Shown here in pieces: positions 28,829 through 42,395 of a DNA stretch of 61,606 nucleotides; positions within the stretch are counted from its first letter, which is position 1, and each line of letters begins with the position of its first letter. The stretch is from Apostichopus parvimensis. Its lineage: Eukaryota > Echinodermata > Holothuroidea > Aspidochirotida > Stichopodidae. Below the pieces are notes generated by a model. The model was not told where the DNA came from. It ran no database searches and saw nothing but the letters and a program-made list of their open reading frames with translations. The stretch is taken from assembly GCA_000934455.1 (NCBI GenBank), contig KN883927.1, positions 73,061-134,666 of the forward strand, read 5' to 3'. Made by a program: the position numbers and the translations under genes.

Positions 28829-31800
28829 GTCACCGGCCAAATGAATACATAAAGAAATAATAGTTAAACGATAACTGTGAATACTCCATTGATGGACACA
28901 AGACGACTTATTCTGTAACTAGGTAACAGATGAATGAAGTTTTCCCCTCCACCCTGCACCCCCTTCCAATGGGACAGGGTATAACTAGAGGAGCTATGGG
29001 TCCTGGAATAACTAAATTTAACCATTCAGTGTCTGCTCTTTTCTAATAAATTTATAGTTTCGATAACTTCCATTAATGTCCGTCCGATTCATAAGCTAGA
29101 TGTATTCAGTGCTGGGTAAGCACCCCTTGGAGCCCAAATACACCATATACTTGTTACCCCTCCTTCTCCACCCTTACCTCTTGCCATTTAATTCACAAAG
29201 GACCCTTGAACCAAGAGTTCCCTTGACCTTGGGGACATCTGGGTACTTGCGTCTCCTGCCAATTGAATAATCCAGTTCTTGATATATTTATGGTATGACT
29301 ATGAACAAAGATTGCTAATTAGATGCGCATACAAAGAGAACATACAACCTGGGACAGCCTGTCCCAAACACCCACTCAAACACCAAACACCCACTCAAAC
29401 ACCTTCTTTCAATAAGAACCTTGAAATGGAGACCATATCATATGCTGAAATCTGAAGTTCTCTGATTTCACGAAGACAGAATTTATTTTTTATTATTCCT
29501 TGAAAAGGAAAAGCCCACTCAGCATTGTTATGTTATGCTACATCTTCTGGCTTTTACAAACTTTTAACACCTGATCTGTCTAGGTATGCCATTTTTTGAG
29601 GGGAGGACCCCCAGCCCCCCCCCCCCCCCCTCCCTCACCACCACATCCTTCATTAATACCATTTTGGATCCGCCTACAGCTCTTCTATGAATGTACAAGC
29701 CCCTTCTTTACTAATTTGAAATTTGTACTCCCATGCAGCCCCCCTCCCCCGGAACCATTGACTGCCTAGGGATGGTAATCGTGATGTTCAACTTTACCCA
29801 AAATAAGAAAGCATGAAATCCTGAATGGTTAATAATATCATGTCAATGAAAACAAAAACATTGTCTCCCTTAATTAAGGGTTCAACTCGTAGCAGGTTTG
29901 GTGTCTCCAACCACTCATCATTAAAATATTTCGATGTAACTATAGTAACATTTGTTAAAAAGCAAAACAGGACAAAAGCAATGAACTTTGGGAAAGTGTT
30001 GATACTTTCTGATGGATTAACAATATTTGCTAATTAGTTCATTGCTCATTTGGATACAATCATATTCTGTTCTTTGTATGGTATATGGACCAAGTATGTC
30101 ACCATATGGAACCCATATTACATGAACTTTACCCTTATATTAAAAAGTTCTCAAATGTCAAACCGTAGCTCATGATTCAGGGTTACATGATTTCTTCCCC
30201 CATCACCACCTGCCTCTCCTTGACCCCATCCACATCCCTAAACTCTCCCCTCCCCTTCCCCTCCCCCTCCCTCAAACAAGGTTACAAGCAGGTGTAGTAC
30301 AAATACTTGTTAGATGTGCATGACACATATTATACATAATTCAACATCATTCTGGTGATAACAGTGCAAAACTTAAAGGGTGACTGTTGAGCAAACTCTT
30401 TTATCACTAGCTCATTTAACAACAATATATGGAAACAATGTAGTAGAGTAATGCAGTCAATATGGTAGGCCAGGTCAGTAAAGACATACTAACCATGTGT
30501 AAAAAATCAAATGTGTATCAAATTTATGTGTTAAGCAATCCTTTGTCCAAAATGTTGTGCAGCTCTAAAATTTCACAGGCAGAATTTCTGCTTGATATGG
30601 AGCATAAGGAATTATGTTTGTGCATAGTGGGACAAGCAAATAGCCAAGCAAGGCCACAGGGGGTTGTACCCTTCTGTGCAGATTGCTTGCTCCCCTCCCT
30701 CCCACCCCCCTCCCCACCATCTGTGCCACCATTGTGTGTACAATAAGTTCAAAAGTTAAAGGATACAAGTATTGTGCCCCTCCTTTAAGTTTTGGTGACC
30801 CTCCTTCATTTGTTGGTTCTCCTCTCCAACTCGGAATTCATGGTTAGGGGCCCTCGATGCAGATGCAAGTAAGGGTGGAGGAGGGGAGAGGGGGAGGGTT
30901 CATCTTGTGATTGGAGGCAGTGATAGAAAATTACACTGCGCTTTGAATGTTAGAGTGCAACGGGTGAAAAACCAAAGTTGAGGACAAGAAAAGTGTATCA
31001 CTGATGAAAATACAAACTTCTTTTAATGAGTTAGTGAAAACAAAAAACAAACAAAAAACACAGATAAATTTTCTTTCTTTCTTTCTTTCTTTTTACTCTG
31101 ACTACAAACTTTAAACTTAACCTTCACTAAATTTTTTCACAGTTGGCAAAATCTCTATCTATCTCTCTCTCTCTCTCTTTCTCTGTCTGTTAATAAATAA
31201 AACCATGATCACCAAATTCAATGAAACCATATTAAGTAAAGCTTGGTTCTAGTCGAGGTCCCCCACAAATTTAGTCATAAGATGTTAATTTTACATATCT
31301 ACATTTTACAAATAATTATAATAAATTGGCAATCAACAACTCAGAACTATGAATAATTAAAATTTATATATTTTTTTTCCCGACATCCGGTATTGTACAC
31401 TTCAACCACCATTATATACAATGTAGACATCATCATGGCTGCAGCCTATTTGGACATCATGTCAAACTGAAAAGCTGCAGCCACAACAGTGATAGCTGCA
31501 GCACCTGCGTCTTACTTCCTTCCAATCAAATTGGACCTTAAACCTTGTGCATACATATTGTCTGCCATCTCCGAGGTCTTTTTCACACCTGTGACTAAAT
31601 TTCAACCCGTTTGAAGCCTGACGACAATGCCCATTTTTCACAAACATTTACATCTTCTATATACTTGTGAATGTTGTTGTATTGTCATGGCATGCCAAAC
31701 AAGAGTTGCTAAGGATACATTAACATCTTTTGAGCTTTCTTACATATTATAAAAGCTCCTGCGTCATGAGGTCTGTAAGATAAACAATAACACCACCTCC

Positions 31801-34800
31801 ATAAATACATTATCCATACACCTAGTAATCTTACCAAAATCCTTCAAAAGAATTCTGACAGCTATGGTACATAAAATAATCTATAAGAAATAAACATGTG
31901 AGCTAGTAAGGAATTAACAAATGTCCTTCAGGGATGCACAAACACGAGAGGTATAAAAAAAAAACAGAATATGAGGATAATGATTGAACACAGGTCTTCC
32001 TCTACTTTCTGAAACACTATAGGGAAGTGGGTCAATTTCATATTGGTCCTACATAGCTAATGTAGTCAAAGGGATGATGGGGGAGTGGGGGTGGGGAGAA
32101 CGGAAGCTCTGAAAAAGCATTTTTCTGTCCCATTTTGCAACTATTCCTTTGTTTGAGATGAGTGATTACACTAACCCACTGGTTGTAGAATAGACAGAAC
32201 ATTCATGACTAATTCCACACCTTAATATATTTGTTTCCTAAACCAGTGCATGTAAGTAGGAAAACAGAAAGTAATTCTATTGGGCATTTAAAGGTTAAAG
32301 GTCACTCTAAGCACCTATCAAATCATTTGGTCTTTCTTACTGCTTCCTTGTTGCAAAAAAATCATCTTTTAGTTTCAAATTTACCTAATGATCTGTTCTG
32401 ACAGCTCTGCAACTGTCTGCAGGATAACTCTCCCCCCCTGTTACTTCCCCCATTCCCCTAACCCCCCCCCCCCCCCCCCCCCCTGCATTTCAATCAGCTT
32501 TTGTTCCGAAAACTAATTTTGAATTAATCAAATGTTGTTCAATTAATGTAGCTGCAAAGCTTACTGACTTGACATAAAAAAACTGAACATTCTTCACAAC
32601 AATTGGTCCCTTACAATCAAATGCATAGTATTAAAAGTAATTAAACATTTTAAGCTTAGGAAAGCACACTGGTGATCTGAACAGAAATGACCAGCTTATT
32701 AATTAATTAATTAATTAATGAAGGCATTCAAATGGAAGCGGATAAGAAATAATTTGGTCAGACACCAATGACATGTTAAGTAGAAACTGATAATTTGCAT
32801 AATTTGGCCGCATGAAGACTTGTCTAAACGGAAGACAATGGCAAAATAGGAAAGGTATAAATTACAGCCCTGATAATTTTAACTAATTAAAGAGTATCAC
32901 ATGTTAACTGTCACAAGATAAGTTCTATTTTTATCATTGTTAATGGCAGTTAATGATCATAATATTTGTACATTTGATATCACAGAAAAGTACCATAAGT
33001 ACAGAAATTGGCCAATCAGATTACTCACTGAGACTGTCTGCTCAACAGTTAAATCACCAAAACAAGAAAAGGCCTCTTTCATTTGGAAGTGCAACTAATC
33101 TTTGTGCATAGCTATGAAATGTAAATAACGTATACTGCCATTAAGTTACACTCAGCTAGGATTCATGGTTAAGTTTTATTTGCAAAATTTAATTGATTTC
33201 TAACTTCCCAAAATGGGAGTCTTTCCCTGCAGTTTGCAAATCAAACACCAAGCAAACATGCTGCTTGTCGTTTCACCTCAAATCCATATAGGTGGTTGCA
33301 TTTTGACTTCTCTTGCTGCCAGTTAAACAATCATAACATTTTGGACACAGTATCTTTGGTTTTCTGACTTCTTACCATATAGCTAGCACTGATATGTACA
33401 AAACAAATTATCTTACATTCTCAATGTGGATGTATTCCTCTATTAAAGCATAATTAAATACAACTCATTCTAGTTATATTAATGAGAGAGGAACAGTGCT
33501 TACTACCACAGACAAAACAAATACCTGATTCATTTGTTAAGTACCTCTAGAATGCTAAAGTAGTATAAATCACACTAGTGTATGTTATGACTACACCTAT
33601 AGCTGTTACACACCAAACTACAAACCACTGAATACAACACTTATCTGGTAATAAAGTATCTCTTCACATTTTCATTAAAGGGCAATCCAGGTGAATTTTT
33701 TGTTTGTGTTTTGCTCACGAAAGAGGAACTTATTCTAAGAGGGATTCTGGTGAAATATTCATTCCCTACACATCATTTAAAAAAAAAACTGATATTTCAA
33801 GTGGTCACAGTTAAGGATTTCTTAGATTATATTCAAGTTTCAGCAGTTAAAGACAAATTACACTGGGTCTGTCCTTCTAAGCCGTTGTCCGAGAGATCAT
33901 GGAGACCTCCTACTGACTCTGACCAAAAGAAAACACTTCATTACATGTGTAAACAGATCCTTGGCAAAATTTCACCAGAATGTGTACAATATGTTCCTCT
34001 TACGTTAGACAAAATGAAAAGTTCACATGAACTATCCTTTTAAGCCGTTGTCCAAGAGATCATTATAATCTCTTGCCGACCTGACTTTTCCAACAAGAAG
34101 ACGATACTAACATTTAACAGATGTTATAATTATAACATTAATATTAGACCAGATATTGACAGTTTCTCAGATGTTCTGTTTGAACTGTGAGCCATCAAAA
34201 TTGTTCTGTAAATAAGGTTGTGTAATCATAGCCGATTAAGTCTTCATTAGAAATAAAAAGCTACTTTTATTACAAAGTTGAAATAAATATTGTATATATA
34301 TATATATTCATCAAATGTGAAACTCACACATTTATTATGATCATAAATATGTAAATAACTGACACCATTAGGACTTATCAAACTGTTCAAGAGTCCTTAA
34401 CTGACTATGAATTATTTTGTAATATAACAGATATTAATTAATACTTGTGTGCTGGCTGACAATCAGATTAATCAGACAATTTTATTCAGACAAGTTTATA
34501 TTTGCACTTGCTAAAGAAAATGTCAATTGTCATTATAATAAACTTTCTTCAATAAACCAGTTTCAGCCACTTGACCTGTCACAGAATCACTTTCATCTTT
34601 CTTCATACCAAAAGGATTGATATTCTGAGAAATCTTTATCAATGCACTGTAACTTTCCCACCCCCCTCCCCTCCCAAGGAGAACATTTATCAACCATTTC
34701 AGGTTTAAAATATTATAATTTAGTTTATGAGAATTTTCATTGAATGCCACATATGTTTCACAAAATTGGTACCCTTGAGAGGCATTACCTGGATGCACAC

Positions 34801-35799
34801 TGGATCAAACTGGACCAAATATTTTCCACATTGGGTTGGGGGGGGGGAGAGTAGCACAACTATGTCATCCATATGAAGTACATGCTCTACACTATTCTCA
34901 AGTTGAATTGGTTGAAAACTCCAACCCTACATATCGCCCCTCTCCTTCCACCTTGTCCCCCCCCCCTGTATCTCTGATCCAATGTTAATGTTTCGTTGTG
35001 TATCTACATTGAGGTGTCCAGTGCAGTACAGCCATTGACTTTTATCCACACTGATCATACACCAACAAACCAATCATTCAATACTGTCCATTCAGCTCTT
35101 TTGAATCTTTCAAATTTCATCGCTTACAAACAAATTTAAGAAATAACGGGTTCATTTTGGTACTAGGTACTTCATATGTAATTTACACAGATTGACTGCA
35201 ACAAATGCTCACTCGGTGTGTTATGTTTGAAAAAATAATTTTAATTATGCTTGTGAACAATAATTCCATTCTTCATTGGATAGCAGTACAAGTACTATTG
35301 TCTGAAATTATCAATCTGCTCGAGCAATTCCTTTCACTAGAGTGCATATATTTGTTGACAATGGAATACCAGAGAACAGGTATGCAATATTCTTGTCAAT
35401 AACGATTCTTTACACCACTAATTTATTTATCACTTTTGTAATTTGTCTGTGACTCACAAACTGTACATGCACAACTGTTACTGGGGCAGCTGATGCCAGA
35501 AAACACTTAAAAAAAAAATACACTGGGTGATTGATCGTTAAGCAGGCTAGTATAGTATTGTAACAACTATTGATAACAAATTTAGATCAAGGTATGAGAA
35601 GTTCAATCTACAGACGATTTCAGAGCATCTTGTTTTGAAAACTTGAGACAAATCAGTTCTATGCCTTAACTATCAGTGATTTCAGTTTATCAAAATCTGT
35701 CCCTGTGTAAGGAAAATAAACTTAAGATGGTCAAAATATGGCCTTTCATACTTCCAACACATCGTTCCTAGCAGGATCTTCTTCAGAGGCTAAAATTTA
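28829..35799. other. Long intergenic region of simple repeats
   Basis: No gene is supported. It holds C-rich runs (29610-29632, 30230-30280, 30690-30720, 32461-32483), a TTTC run (31073-31092), a TC run (31155-31190), AATT repeats (32698-32717) and TA repeats (34290-34308). A pair of similar segments, AAGCCGTTGTCCGAGAGATCA at 33881 and a near copy at 34043, lies 162 bases apart. The 110-codon frame at 33711-34043 has no ATG at its start and overlaps that repeat, so I do not call it. Confidence 0.5.
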
Positions 35800-35827
35800 G
35801 GAGTGTTAGCTCAGTGTTAGCACTTAT

Positions 35828-36060
35828 GGAGTGTTAGCTCAGTGGTTAATGCCTGTGCCTTTCAATCATAAGGTCCCGAGTTTGAGTCACACCTAGATTA
35901 ATGTATGTCGTCCAGTTACAGAGTTGTTGACAAGTCATAATCATGGACGTTAAATATGAATGTAAGAGACTGACTTCGGTCAGCTTGCGGCTTTGATAAG
36001 CCAATGATGGCTTCTTCGTGAGTTCCTGCTTGCAGTAGGATCTAAAGAAATACATACAAT
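35828..36060 (+). mobile_element. tRNA-derived SINE, second family
   Basis: The head GTTAGCTCAGTGGTTAATGC resembles a tRNA A box. GGTCCCGAGTTTGAGTCAC, about 30 bases on, resembles a B box. A unique body with CTTCGGTCAGCTTGCGGC follows. Just upstream (35800-35823) is a partial second head (GTGTTAGCTCAGTGTTAGC), so the 5' end is duplicated. The body is unlike the 13.8-kb SINE. The exact 3' end is uncertain. Confidence 0.65.
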
Positions 36061-37391
36061 CTCTTACACAGGCTCTCTAGTGGATAAGCAGTTTTCTAAC
36101 AGTTTTATTTTATTTTGATATTTATATGTTGTCAATATCATGTCTAAACTAAACTCGTGTGTGTTGTTTGGCATTCTAAAACTGAAACGGCTGTGCCATT
36201 ATTCAGGGAAGTGACTCCGACCCAGGAATTGAAACATGATCGAGTTATATTTATAGTCAGACAGGACACAGAATTAGTGCCATTACTGACAATTAAATTA
36301 TGAGCCCTCACAGACAACTGAATCTTTAAACAAAACTCTTCCTGTCCAATTTAGTGACTGCTGATAGCATAGGAAGTAACTCAATTGAAATAGACCAAGC
36401 GATAGTTCGATGAGATGTTAGAAGTTCAGTGAGATGTTAACGATGTTTTAACAGTATAGAGTGTCTGCAACCACCATTAATATACTACCATTCTCCAACA
36501 TCCACGGCATGGATCAAAGTGTAGAGAAATATGTACACCTTACTGCAAAACTCCACTCCTCATACTTCTAGCTTAAAGAAAATTCAAAGAAACTTTTCTA
36601 GTTCTTCTCATCACCCAATCTCGATGTCTCCATTAACGATTAACATACCCTTTACATTGGTCCATGCATAGGACTGTTAACAAGAATGGCCGAATCTGTA
36701 CCTATGTCAGATATATACACATTAAACAATGAATTTAGGTTTGAAGTTTACTTTTGATAAAGTCACAGTTGAATTAAGAAGGAGAGGTTTACCATCAGCA
36801 CAGGTCACCACCTTTCACTGAAAATACCTTCTTGACAACATACTGTACAAACTCACCTATAATATTAAAGTAATGGACATTAATATAATGTAAGGTATAG
36901 TAAGGTAATGTACATATGTTATTTGAGAACACGAAGGTGTATGTCTTAAACAATATTGTGCTGTTTGTTCGTTTTGTGAGGAGTAGATTAAGCAGTCTGG
37001 GTGTGTGGTGGTGGGGGGAGGGGGGGGAGGATAAAATGTTTTCCTTCAGCAACTTTGTTCAACCTCTTTTATGGGGTAATTTCTGTAAAGATACATATGG
37101 TGTTTAAAGGTAACCTGCACTGATAGGAGTTGTCGTTGTGAATGGTGGTAACACAATTTTTGGCACAAAATTTGCCTATGAAGGGTTTCATCTGTGTGTA
37201 TTGATTCACATATAATCTTCTCCTGGTTACTAAACCTGGTTGAGTGTGATACAGTAATCAGTGGCACAACATGCAACTAGCAATCTCAACATCCTCGTCC
37301 AGGAACTGATAAAACGAGCCATGTCACGTAATAAATGAAGAACTATCTATAGAATAAATTCTTGAAGCCTACAAAGAACAGAACATTGACA
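36061..37391. other. 3' flank of the STK17-like gene
   Basis: On the minus strand this follows the kinase stop codon and should hold its 3' UTR. TTTATT (minus-strand AATAAA) occurs at 36104-36109. A G-rich run lies at 37001-37030. No other coding exon is seen. Confidence 0.4.
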
Positions 37392-40300
37392 TCAAACTTC
37401 CATTTTACAGCGTTTGGGTTCTGGAGTACTGTCATTGATTATATTCTCCTTGCCATGATGCAGTATCCGTCTCTGGGAGTAGGGACTTGACGAGGGGGAG
37501 TAGGGACTGGAGGTGGGGGAGTAGGGAGTTGAGGAGGGGGAGAAGGGACTGTCCCCCTTATGATACCCATGTAACTTCTCCGCCATAGAGCCAATCACCT
37601 TGTTGGGACTGACGTTGTTGAAGGTGAAAAACTCGCCCCTTTGTTGCTCCTTATCTTCGTCAGAGTCGCTTTTGTTGATGTAATCGCTCGATATACTCTT
37701 GTGAGGAGGAGGTTCTATGTTAACAACATCTGTTTCAATAGTCTCAGAAGTTGAGGTCATCTGAATAGAAGAGGATGGAGTAATTGTTCTTTGCTCTTTT
37801 GTAGGAGGAGGTGAGGGTGTTTCGGTCCGCATGACATGATTCTCGTCTGGTATTTGCTCGATTTGCGAAGATGTCGAATCTGACGACTCTTGGGCAGTTC
37901 TCAATTCTTCTTCGCCCGGTTTGCACTTGGATGACAAGATCAACTTATTGGAGTTGTCGTCCGAGAGAATCATTTCCTTATTGCCGGAGCATTCCTCTTC
38001 CAACCCCATCAGACGACGGAAGCCGTTATTTAATGAATTATTCAATTCCAGAATTTGCATATCTGGTTTGTTCGTACTCGTGGTAGCAGCCTCTTCCTGA
38101 TGGGAGCCATCTTCTATACTTGTTGATGAACATCCGTCACTAAGGTGCTTGCTCCTGAATATAGGATGGTTTATGCAATCTGCAGCTGTTAACCGGTTCC
38201 TAAGTAACGAAACAAGAAAATGATTTATAATATGTTTTTTATATTTAGTTCTTTTACTAATTAATAGCCTCCTTAATTATCATGAAATTTTTTTTTTCTC
38301 AACTTCTAGTAGTAAGATATATTAAAACTGCTTGGCACGAAATAGCAATGAGCATTAATTGAAATTTTGGTATGGCCCCCTCTATTTTGTTGCTTTGCCT
38401 CAATAATCTACTGAGCTTCCGGGTTCCATAGCAACTGTAGCAAATTTTGTGCGCTTTTGAGTGTAGCCATTAGTTTACAAATGGTTATTTTTGCATTTTT
38501 GCTCTTCAAACCAAGATTTCAAGATAATAGCATGTCTCTCCTCGACAAATGGACTACATATCCACCTGGCTAACTAGTATTACTGTACCATCTCATCTCA
38601 CTCACTTAAGCATCACCAAACTGCCCCATTTTATTTTCTAAAAATTTTTAATGTTTCTATCCATTGTTTGCTGAGAGAGTGGAGAACAATGAACCGAAAA
38701 CTAGCATTCCAATTTTCTGTTCAATAACATTAACAAAATGGTTTGGTGTTTCTACAAATTTATACCATCCACTTTTTAATATCGTTTGTTAAAATTCTAT
38801 TTTCTGTTACCTTCGGGGGGGTCTTAGAAGGTCTATCAGAGAAATCAATTACATTCCAGCATAAGAAATTCTTCTATATCCTCAGCACTTTCTTGTCGAT
38901 TCGTTCAACTGCTGACAGAAAGACAAGCTTAAAAGGGTTTGGAAGCATTGACTTACTCAGGTTCTATAATGCAGAGAGCTTTGATGAAGTCCTGAGCTTC
39001 TAAAGAGACGTCTTTAAAATACTCCTCTGGAAAGTCGAGATTGCCCTGAGAGATGTTGAGGTAGGTTTCCTGCTTGGTGTCGCCAGTGAATGGAGATACT
39101 CCTGTCAACATGACGTACGCCACCACTCCCACGCTCCACATGTCCGTTGCGAAGGAAATCGGCTCAAAGTTTAACACTTCAGGAGCTGCAACAAGATTGA
39201 GATGAAGAAATGGCGATGTTATTCGTAAATGATCTAGTATCTAGGTCATTTATATTTGATGCTTCCTGCTTCTTTTATCTGTGTTCTTGACTAAATGGAT
39301 CATGTTACACAACAATATCAACAGCAATATTGTATATAGTGTTCCAGGGTAGCAGGTGCTAAATAATACAACATGGTGCCAGCCTGCCAGGTTGGGATGA
39401 AAAAGAAAATTTGAAAGGAAACTTTAAAGATGTTTGAATTTTCATGTAGATAAAATATAACATCTCCTGCAATCAATCATCACTTTTTACTAGACAACTT
39501 TGAGATTGGCTAAAATGTTTCACCCCTCACAGGCCTGTAGCAATGGATGGTCCAATAAACATTTATTCACTAACAGGTTCAGCACCTCTCCCTCTCGCCA
39601 AAATATTAAACACGTTCCTCAAAAGCTTTCAATCATCTGTGACATTTTAATACCGCACATGTCCGATCTTTTGCAAACAAAAACAGAGCCAAGAAGAGCG
39701 GAGGGTATGAATCAGCTTTTAAAGATAACAATCTGATTTTAGGAGACGGAGTAGCCTGGAGAAGAAACATTTGGATATTAAACCACTTCACTTTTTCTCC
39801 ATTCCATCCTCACAGAAACTGAGGTTATTACACTCTTATATAGCAACATCCTATAACTGTTGTACAGAAGGTTCCAGACACGTAAAAATGTACGTCAATA
39901 CGGCAAGAATAATTTCATTTCTTATGCTCTATTGTAAGTTTGTGACCCTTTGTAACAGTATCGTCTTTATTCTCTACTGTATGTTCAACAGCAATAGCAG
40001 CTCACATGGTAATTAGCAATATCCCACTGTACCTCCTACTATCCTATCCTATCCTTTCACAAACCTTTTTAGGGTTTTTACACAGAGATCAATTTATTCC
40101 GGCTGTAGCTACTGTACCTACAATATTGACTTTGATATGTTTAAGGTTTTTCTTTTTGCCCCCATGTTCGGCATATAATAAATACACCACTAAATGCCAT
40201 AGTTTCAAGTTGGAATGTTTCTTTTGAAATATATGGAAAAACGTTGATGAGTTTCAACTGACAATTACTCAATCCATTTTGTGAGGGATTTATCTTCTTC

Positions 40301-42395
40301 GTTTTCACCAGTAACTATTTGTTTCAAAGATACAGTAATAACATTATAATCATAGAAGTGATGAACACAGATTAAAAATGCTTCAGTCAATCATTACAAG
40401 AGTTAACTGCATACATTTAAGAACTTTGTTAAAAGTATGGAAGGGAGAGAATGCAGATGAGGGACCTGGGCATGTTATATTGCTTCTTTGTTTATTTAGT
40501 TAACCCATGGAGCTGTTTATAGCTCCATGGTTAACCTAACCTCAATCTACCTTCAGGAGAAAACACTTGTTGAATGACATTTAAAACATTTACAGTCAGG
40601 GGAAACTACCTGAGCTAACTAATGCCTGACCGTCGCCAAGTTTTGCTTTAACATCAAGTCAGTTTATTCCAGCCCCTTTAAGTAGTTATAATTGTAACTC
40701 CTGGCTAATCACCAGCCGGTGTCACCTGCTCCTTATAATAGGTAAGTCAATCAAAGTTGGACAAATTTGCATCGAGTTAGTGATAACATCTGTGCCTTCC
40801 TCTCGCTGTCCACCTCAAACAGAAATCTGACAAGTCTAGAGATTTTATCAGTTAGATCACAAGATGGCAGCAGTGCTGGGAAGAACACCCTAGGAATCAA
40901 ACATGGCATTTGAGTAATCACAATAACCTATTTCCTCTGGTGATATCATCGAACTAGCCCCCCCCCCCCAATCCCAGTATGAGAGGAGCAGGCTTCGTCA
41001 TGAGGACTTATAATTGAGTTAAGTGAACACCTTCCAATATTGCCAGAGATTAGTTTGAAAACAAAAATCCTGTGTCAGAATCTATTTAAGAATTATTAGG
41101 GAGCTTAAGTTAGGCTGCTATTTGGGAAACAGATATATCTGAGGATGTTTGGATTTGCTTCTATTAAGAACATCAAGGTACATTATTATATTGCTGAAGA
41201 TGAGTACCTGGTACATATAGTTTTAAAATGTTTGTTGCTGGGGAGGCATTGGGGTACTATTGGGGAGGCAGAGGTATTAATGTGCTCGGGGTGCTCGTAG
41301 TGAAGAAAATCAAATTACTTTTGGAACAAATGTTGTTAGGGTTGCTTCTAATGGGCGTCATAGTGTTGTAGGAGTTTATCCACTTAACTGCTGATAAGAT
41401 TTCCTACTAGGGGCATCAGGGTAGCCTGGAAGTTGTACTGTATTCGATAAGGACTCTCTGGTAAATTAATGCGGGAGCTACGATAAAGTTGTTAACAATT
41501 GCTCTTACAGCATTACCGTGGAAGCCATGTTAGATGTTAGTGTTGTTATTACTGGCATTGTTGTGGGACTGCTACCTCAACAGTGCCTTTGTTTGCAATT
41601 ATGCATTCATTGCTAGAGAGCAACATTATCATAGATTCATATATAGCCTGTTGTTAGTCTGATGCTGCAGGTACTGCATGCTCCCTAAGCTGTAAACAGC
41701 CCTGTTAGCGAGATGGAGAAACTTTTAATCCACAACATGTCCAAGAATTCAGTAAACATTGTCCAGGGTCTCCAATATACGAGGAATAACAGATGAACTG
41801 GAAGATAAATATCATTTATTTACCAATCAAAGAAAACAGAATATCAACTAAGATCCCTGGAATTCCTCAACCTACATACAGTACAGTAGGTCCATGACAT
41901 GCACCCAGTCTACAATTAAATGTATATCCTGTAGTTTCCTAGATGGAACCATTTAGTTTACTGTAGCATGTATATCCTGTGGTATCATAGATGGAACCAT
42001 TCAAAGGTAGTGATTGAACATGAGGACAAGTCATCTCCACCTAATGATCAGTTCAGTTCAAAACATTTGTCTCTCGTGTGTCCCTTGCATGTGCCCCTGT
42101 GCCATGAACCTTATCAGGTACCTCTTTCATGACAGAAAAACATTGAACAGCTTTCCTATATTCAGTCGATGGAACAGTACTCTACAACTGTTATATTTCT
42201 TAGAGTGCAGCAATAGCGAGGAGACAGGTACGGCACTTAATTATTGAAGAGCACAATTCACTCACCGACATAATCAACTGTGCCCACGATTTCGCGGACT
42301 TCCAGATCTTTCTCCAACCATTTAGCGATTCCAAAATCGATCAGCTTTATATCTCCCTGTCTGATCTCTTCGTTAGTAAGGAGAATATTCTGAGG
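37392..42395 (-). CDS. STK17: DRAK/STK17-type serine/threonine kinase, 3' three coding exons (5' part missing)
   Basis: This belongs to the death-associated protein kinase-related family (DAPK group), which phosphorylates substrates such as myosin light chain and acts in apoptosis and cytoskeletal control. Exons: 42395-42266, 39185-38957, 38199-37392 with stop. Phases join exactly, giving 388 residues from the catalytic loop onward. Visible: PQNILL (1-6, loop Asn), DFG (20-22), the GTVDYVAPEVL activation-segment end (38-48), [28 protein letters not shown] (diagnostic of STK17), and [10 protein letters not shown]. The tail ends in GKENI and PKRCK, like the KEN/basic end of human STK17B. The tail is much longer than in vertebrates: about 270 residues after the kinase domain, Ser/Thr/Pro-rich, with CTD-like heptads at 337-361. 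The HLDLK exon and the whole N-lobe were not found up to 61606. They may lie in the gap or beyond the window. Confidence 0.94.
37476..37550 (-). repeat. STK17: 21-bp in-frame repeat coding CTD-like YSPTSSP heptads
   Basis: About three and a half 21-base units in the last exon of the kinase gene encode [21 protein letters not shown] and SPYS. The period is exactly seven codons. The motif YSPTSSP differs from the RNA polymerase II CTD heptad YSPTSPS only by swapping the last two residues. Every unit offers two Ser-Pro or Thr-Pro sites. The nucleotide repeat is C/T-rich on the coding strand. Confidence 0.9.
39186..42265 (-). other. STK17 intron between activation-segment exons
   Basis: A 3.1-kb intron from |GTGAGT (42265 side) to TTGTTGCAG| (39186). 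It contains a hairpin at 40500-40536 (CCATGGAGCT and its reverse complement with a 6-base loop, flanked by GTTAAC) and a C run near 40950. A 37-base direct duplication lies at 41920-41956 and 41968-42004 (TGTATATCCTGT...AGATGGAACCATT). No exon is seen within it. Confidence 0.8.

Noticed and set aside
33711-34043. 110-codon open frame on the plus strand
   Set aside because: It begins at a non-ATG codon, has no recognised motif or splice context, and overlaps a duplicated repeat segment (33881 and 34043).
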